7,529 bases of DNA from Bacteroidales bacterium. GTDB taxonomy: Bacteria; Bacteroidota; Bacteroidia; Bacteroidales; DTU049. The stretch is taken from contig JAHDSP010000088.1 in the NCBI GenBank assembly GCA_018432645.1, positions 1 through 7,529 on the forward strand, written 5' to 3'. Made by a program: the position numbers and the translations under genes. This document shows, piece after piece, positions 6,314 to 7,529 of this stretch (position 1 is the stretch's first letter; every line of letters begins with the position of its first letter). A model generated the notes under the pieces. It was not told where the DNA came from. It did no database searches and was given only the letters and a program-made list of their open reading frames with translations.

Positions 6314-7529
6314 TTAATGTAGTAAAATAAAATATCCATATTCATCTTTTGTAATATTATTCTCGGTAGTATAGCTAATCTTGTAATTATAAGCACCTTG
6401 GGGGCATATATCACCTCTATATCTACCATCCCATCTAAAGGCGGGATCATTAGTATAGAAAATAGTTTCTCCCCATTTATTAAAGATTCTAAATGAGAAG
6501 TTTTCTTTTTTTATACCATCAGCTATGATATGGAAATAATCATTGACTCCATCTGAATTATATGGAGTGAAAGCCGTAGGTACTACAACAAGTGGATAAA
6601 CAGTGCAATCTTCGATTGTCATATTTACAGTAGCAGTGGCAGTGTCGCAACCTATTACCATTACTTCTATAGGATAAATTCCTACAGGTGGACGATAAAC
6701 ATAATATACGGGATCTTTTAACCCAATAGACCATTTGTAAGTATATAAATTGGGATTGTGAGGTTGCAATGCTGATAATTCGAAAATATCAGTATGGCAT
6801 GCTGTAATCTCTTCTGGGAGATTTATTATAGGTGTAGGTAATAATTTTACATAAATAGTATCTGCATCGCCGCAGGCATTTGAATCACCATAATATACTT
6901 TAACCCAATATTCCCCTAAATTATTTACTTGAATAGAAGGAGTATTCGCTCCAGTAGACCAGATATAAGTAAATCCAGATCCTGGTTGAGAAGCATCTAA
7001 TGTAACTGGACCTTCTGTAACACATAAATCTGGGCCTAAATCTACATAAGCATTAGGTACATACGTTATTTCAATAGTATCACTACTAGAGCATGATATT
7101 GATCCACTGCTATTATAATTTACAGCTGTCACAGAATAAATGCCAGCACTATCTATAGTTATGCTAGGAGTAGTAGAATAATTGCTCCAATAATATTCAT
7201 CATAATCAGGTCCTGGAGTTAGTGTATATATAGTGCCGTCACATAATGTAGTGTCGTTACCTAAATCAACAAGAGGATTTGGTATTACATTTGAATTAAC
7301 AGGTGTATTAGAACTATATACGCAACCATATTCGTCATAAGCTGTTACTAAAAAATTGTATGTGCCACTACTATCTGGTTTGAATAGAACAGTAGTATCA
7401 TTAATAGTGTAAAAATAAGGCCCGCCCCAGTCGAGAGAGTCAACATCAACAGAATATTGCCAACCAGCTATACCAGAGTTACTAGATAATCTGAGCATCC
7501 ACTCAAATACCCATCCATTATCAATACCA
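6314..7529 (-). CDS. Paralogous T9SS type B multi-domain surface protein, C-terminal part
   Basis: The frame is open to the right edge. The first 10 codons in the window read GIDNGWVFEW before an internal Met at 7498, so the true start lies outside. Those residues match the end of the P-like domain of the 868-aa protein (ADNGWVFEWM), and the rest is collinear with it. Numbering from that Met, there is a linker module (AGWQYSVDVDSLDW, then AYDEYGCVYSS), and three Ig-like modules with cysteine pairs C86/C136, C159/C209 and C234/C284. A type B sorting domain follows at about 298-394 (AFTPYNSDGVNDYF, FRIFNKWGETIF, RWDGRYRGDICPQGAY). The sorting domain differs more from the paralogue than the Ig modules do. 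By family knowledge it directs T9SS export and surface attachment; function is inferred as adhesive or structural. It precedes the small secreted-protein gene by 80 bp. Confidence 0.9.
   Translation of the reverse strand, partial: GIDNGWVFEWMLRLSSNSGIAGWQYSVDVDSLDWGGPYFYTINDTTVLFKPDSSGTYNFLVTAYDEYGCVYSSNTPVNSNVIPNPLVDLGNDTTLCDGTIYTLTPGPDYDEYYWSNYSTTPSITIDSAGIYSVTAVNYNSSGSISCSSSDTIEITYVPNAYVDLGPDLCVTEGPVTLDASQPGSGFTYIWSTGANTPSIQVNNLGEYWVKVYYGDSNACGDADTIYVKLLPTPIINLPEEITACHTDIFELSALQPHNPNLYTYKWSIGLKDPVYYVYRPPVGIYPIEVMVIGCDTATATVNMTIEDCTVYPLVVVPTAFTPYNSDGVNDYFHIIADGIKKENFSFRIFNKWGETIFYTNDPAFRWDGRYRGDICPQGAYNYKISYTTENNITKDEYGYFILLH
6605..7264 (-). repeat. Three tandem Ig-like modules in the partial paralogue
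   Basis: These modules are the counterpart of those at 3471-4139. Each carries two cysteines exactly 50 residues apart, and the middle module has the near-invariant segment CVTEGPVTLDA shared with the other protein. Module order is the same in both proteins, which points to whole-gene duplication rather than separate module gain. Confidence 0.75.

Overview
The window looks like a piece of a chromosome from an AT-rich member of the Bacteroidota. Four things point there: C-terminal domains of both type IX secretion system (T9SS) classes (type A in the first gene, type B in the minus-strand genes), signal peptides cleaved just before Gln, start codons without a purine-rich Shine-Dalgarno sequence, and a promoter matching the Bacteroidota -33/-7 pattern. 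Finer placement (Flavobacteriales, Cytophagales or an uncultured relative) cannot be made from this sequence.

Plus strand, 1-2322, is a compact gene cluster. It opens with the 3' end of a secreted T9SS type A cargo protein, overlaps by 16 bp with a TatD-family metal-dependent hydrolase, and continues after 17 bp with a type I (cytoplasmic-type) L-asparaginase. After a 188-bp gap holding a good promoter candidate comes a MORN-repeat lipoprotein (2511-3146). A strong hairpin at 3150-3170 separates it from the convergent minus-strand genes and is best oriented to terminate the minus-strand unit.

Minus strand, 7529 down to 3210, carries a cell-surface cassette. It begins with the 3' part of a large T9SS type B (gliding-motility-associated C-terminal) protein, followed by an 80-bp AT-rich gap, a small secreted protein of 136 aa, and 6 bp later a complete 868-aa T9SS type B protein with CUB-like, PKD-like, P-domain-like and Ig-like modules. 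The two large proteins are collinear paralogues from the P-like domain to the end. Their three Ig-like modules have a regular cysteine pair, about 50 residues apart, preserved in both copies.

The housekeeping part is ordinary. The part worth a second look is the minus-strand pair of multi-domain surface proteins with a small secreted protein lodged between them. No RNA genes, CRISPR arrays, insertion sequences or gene-free stretches above 300 bp were seen.
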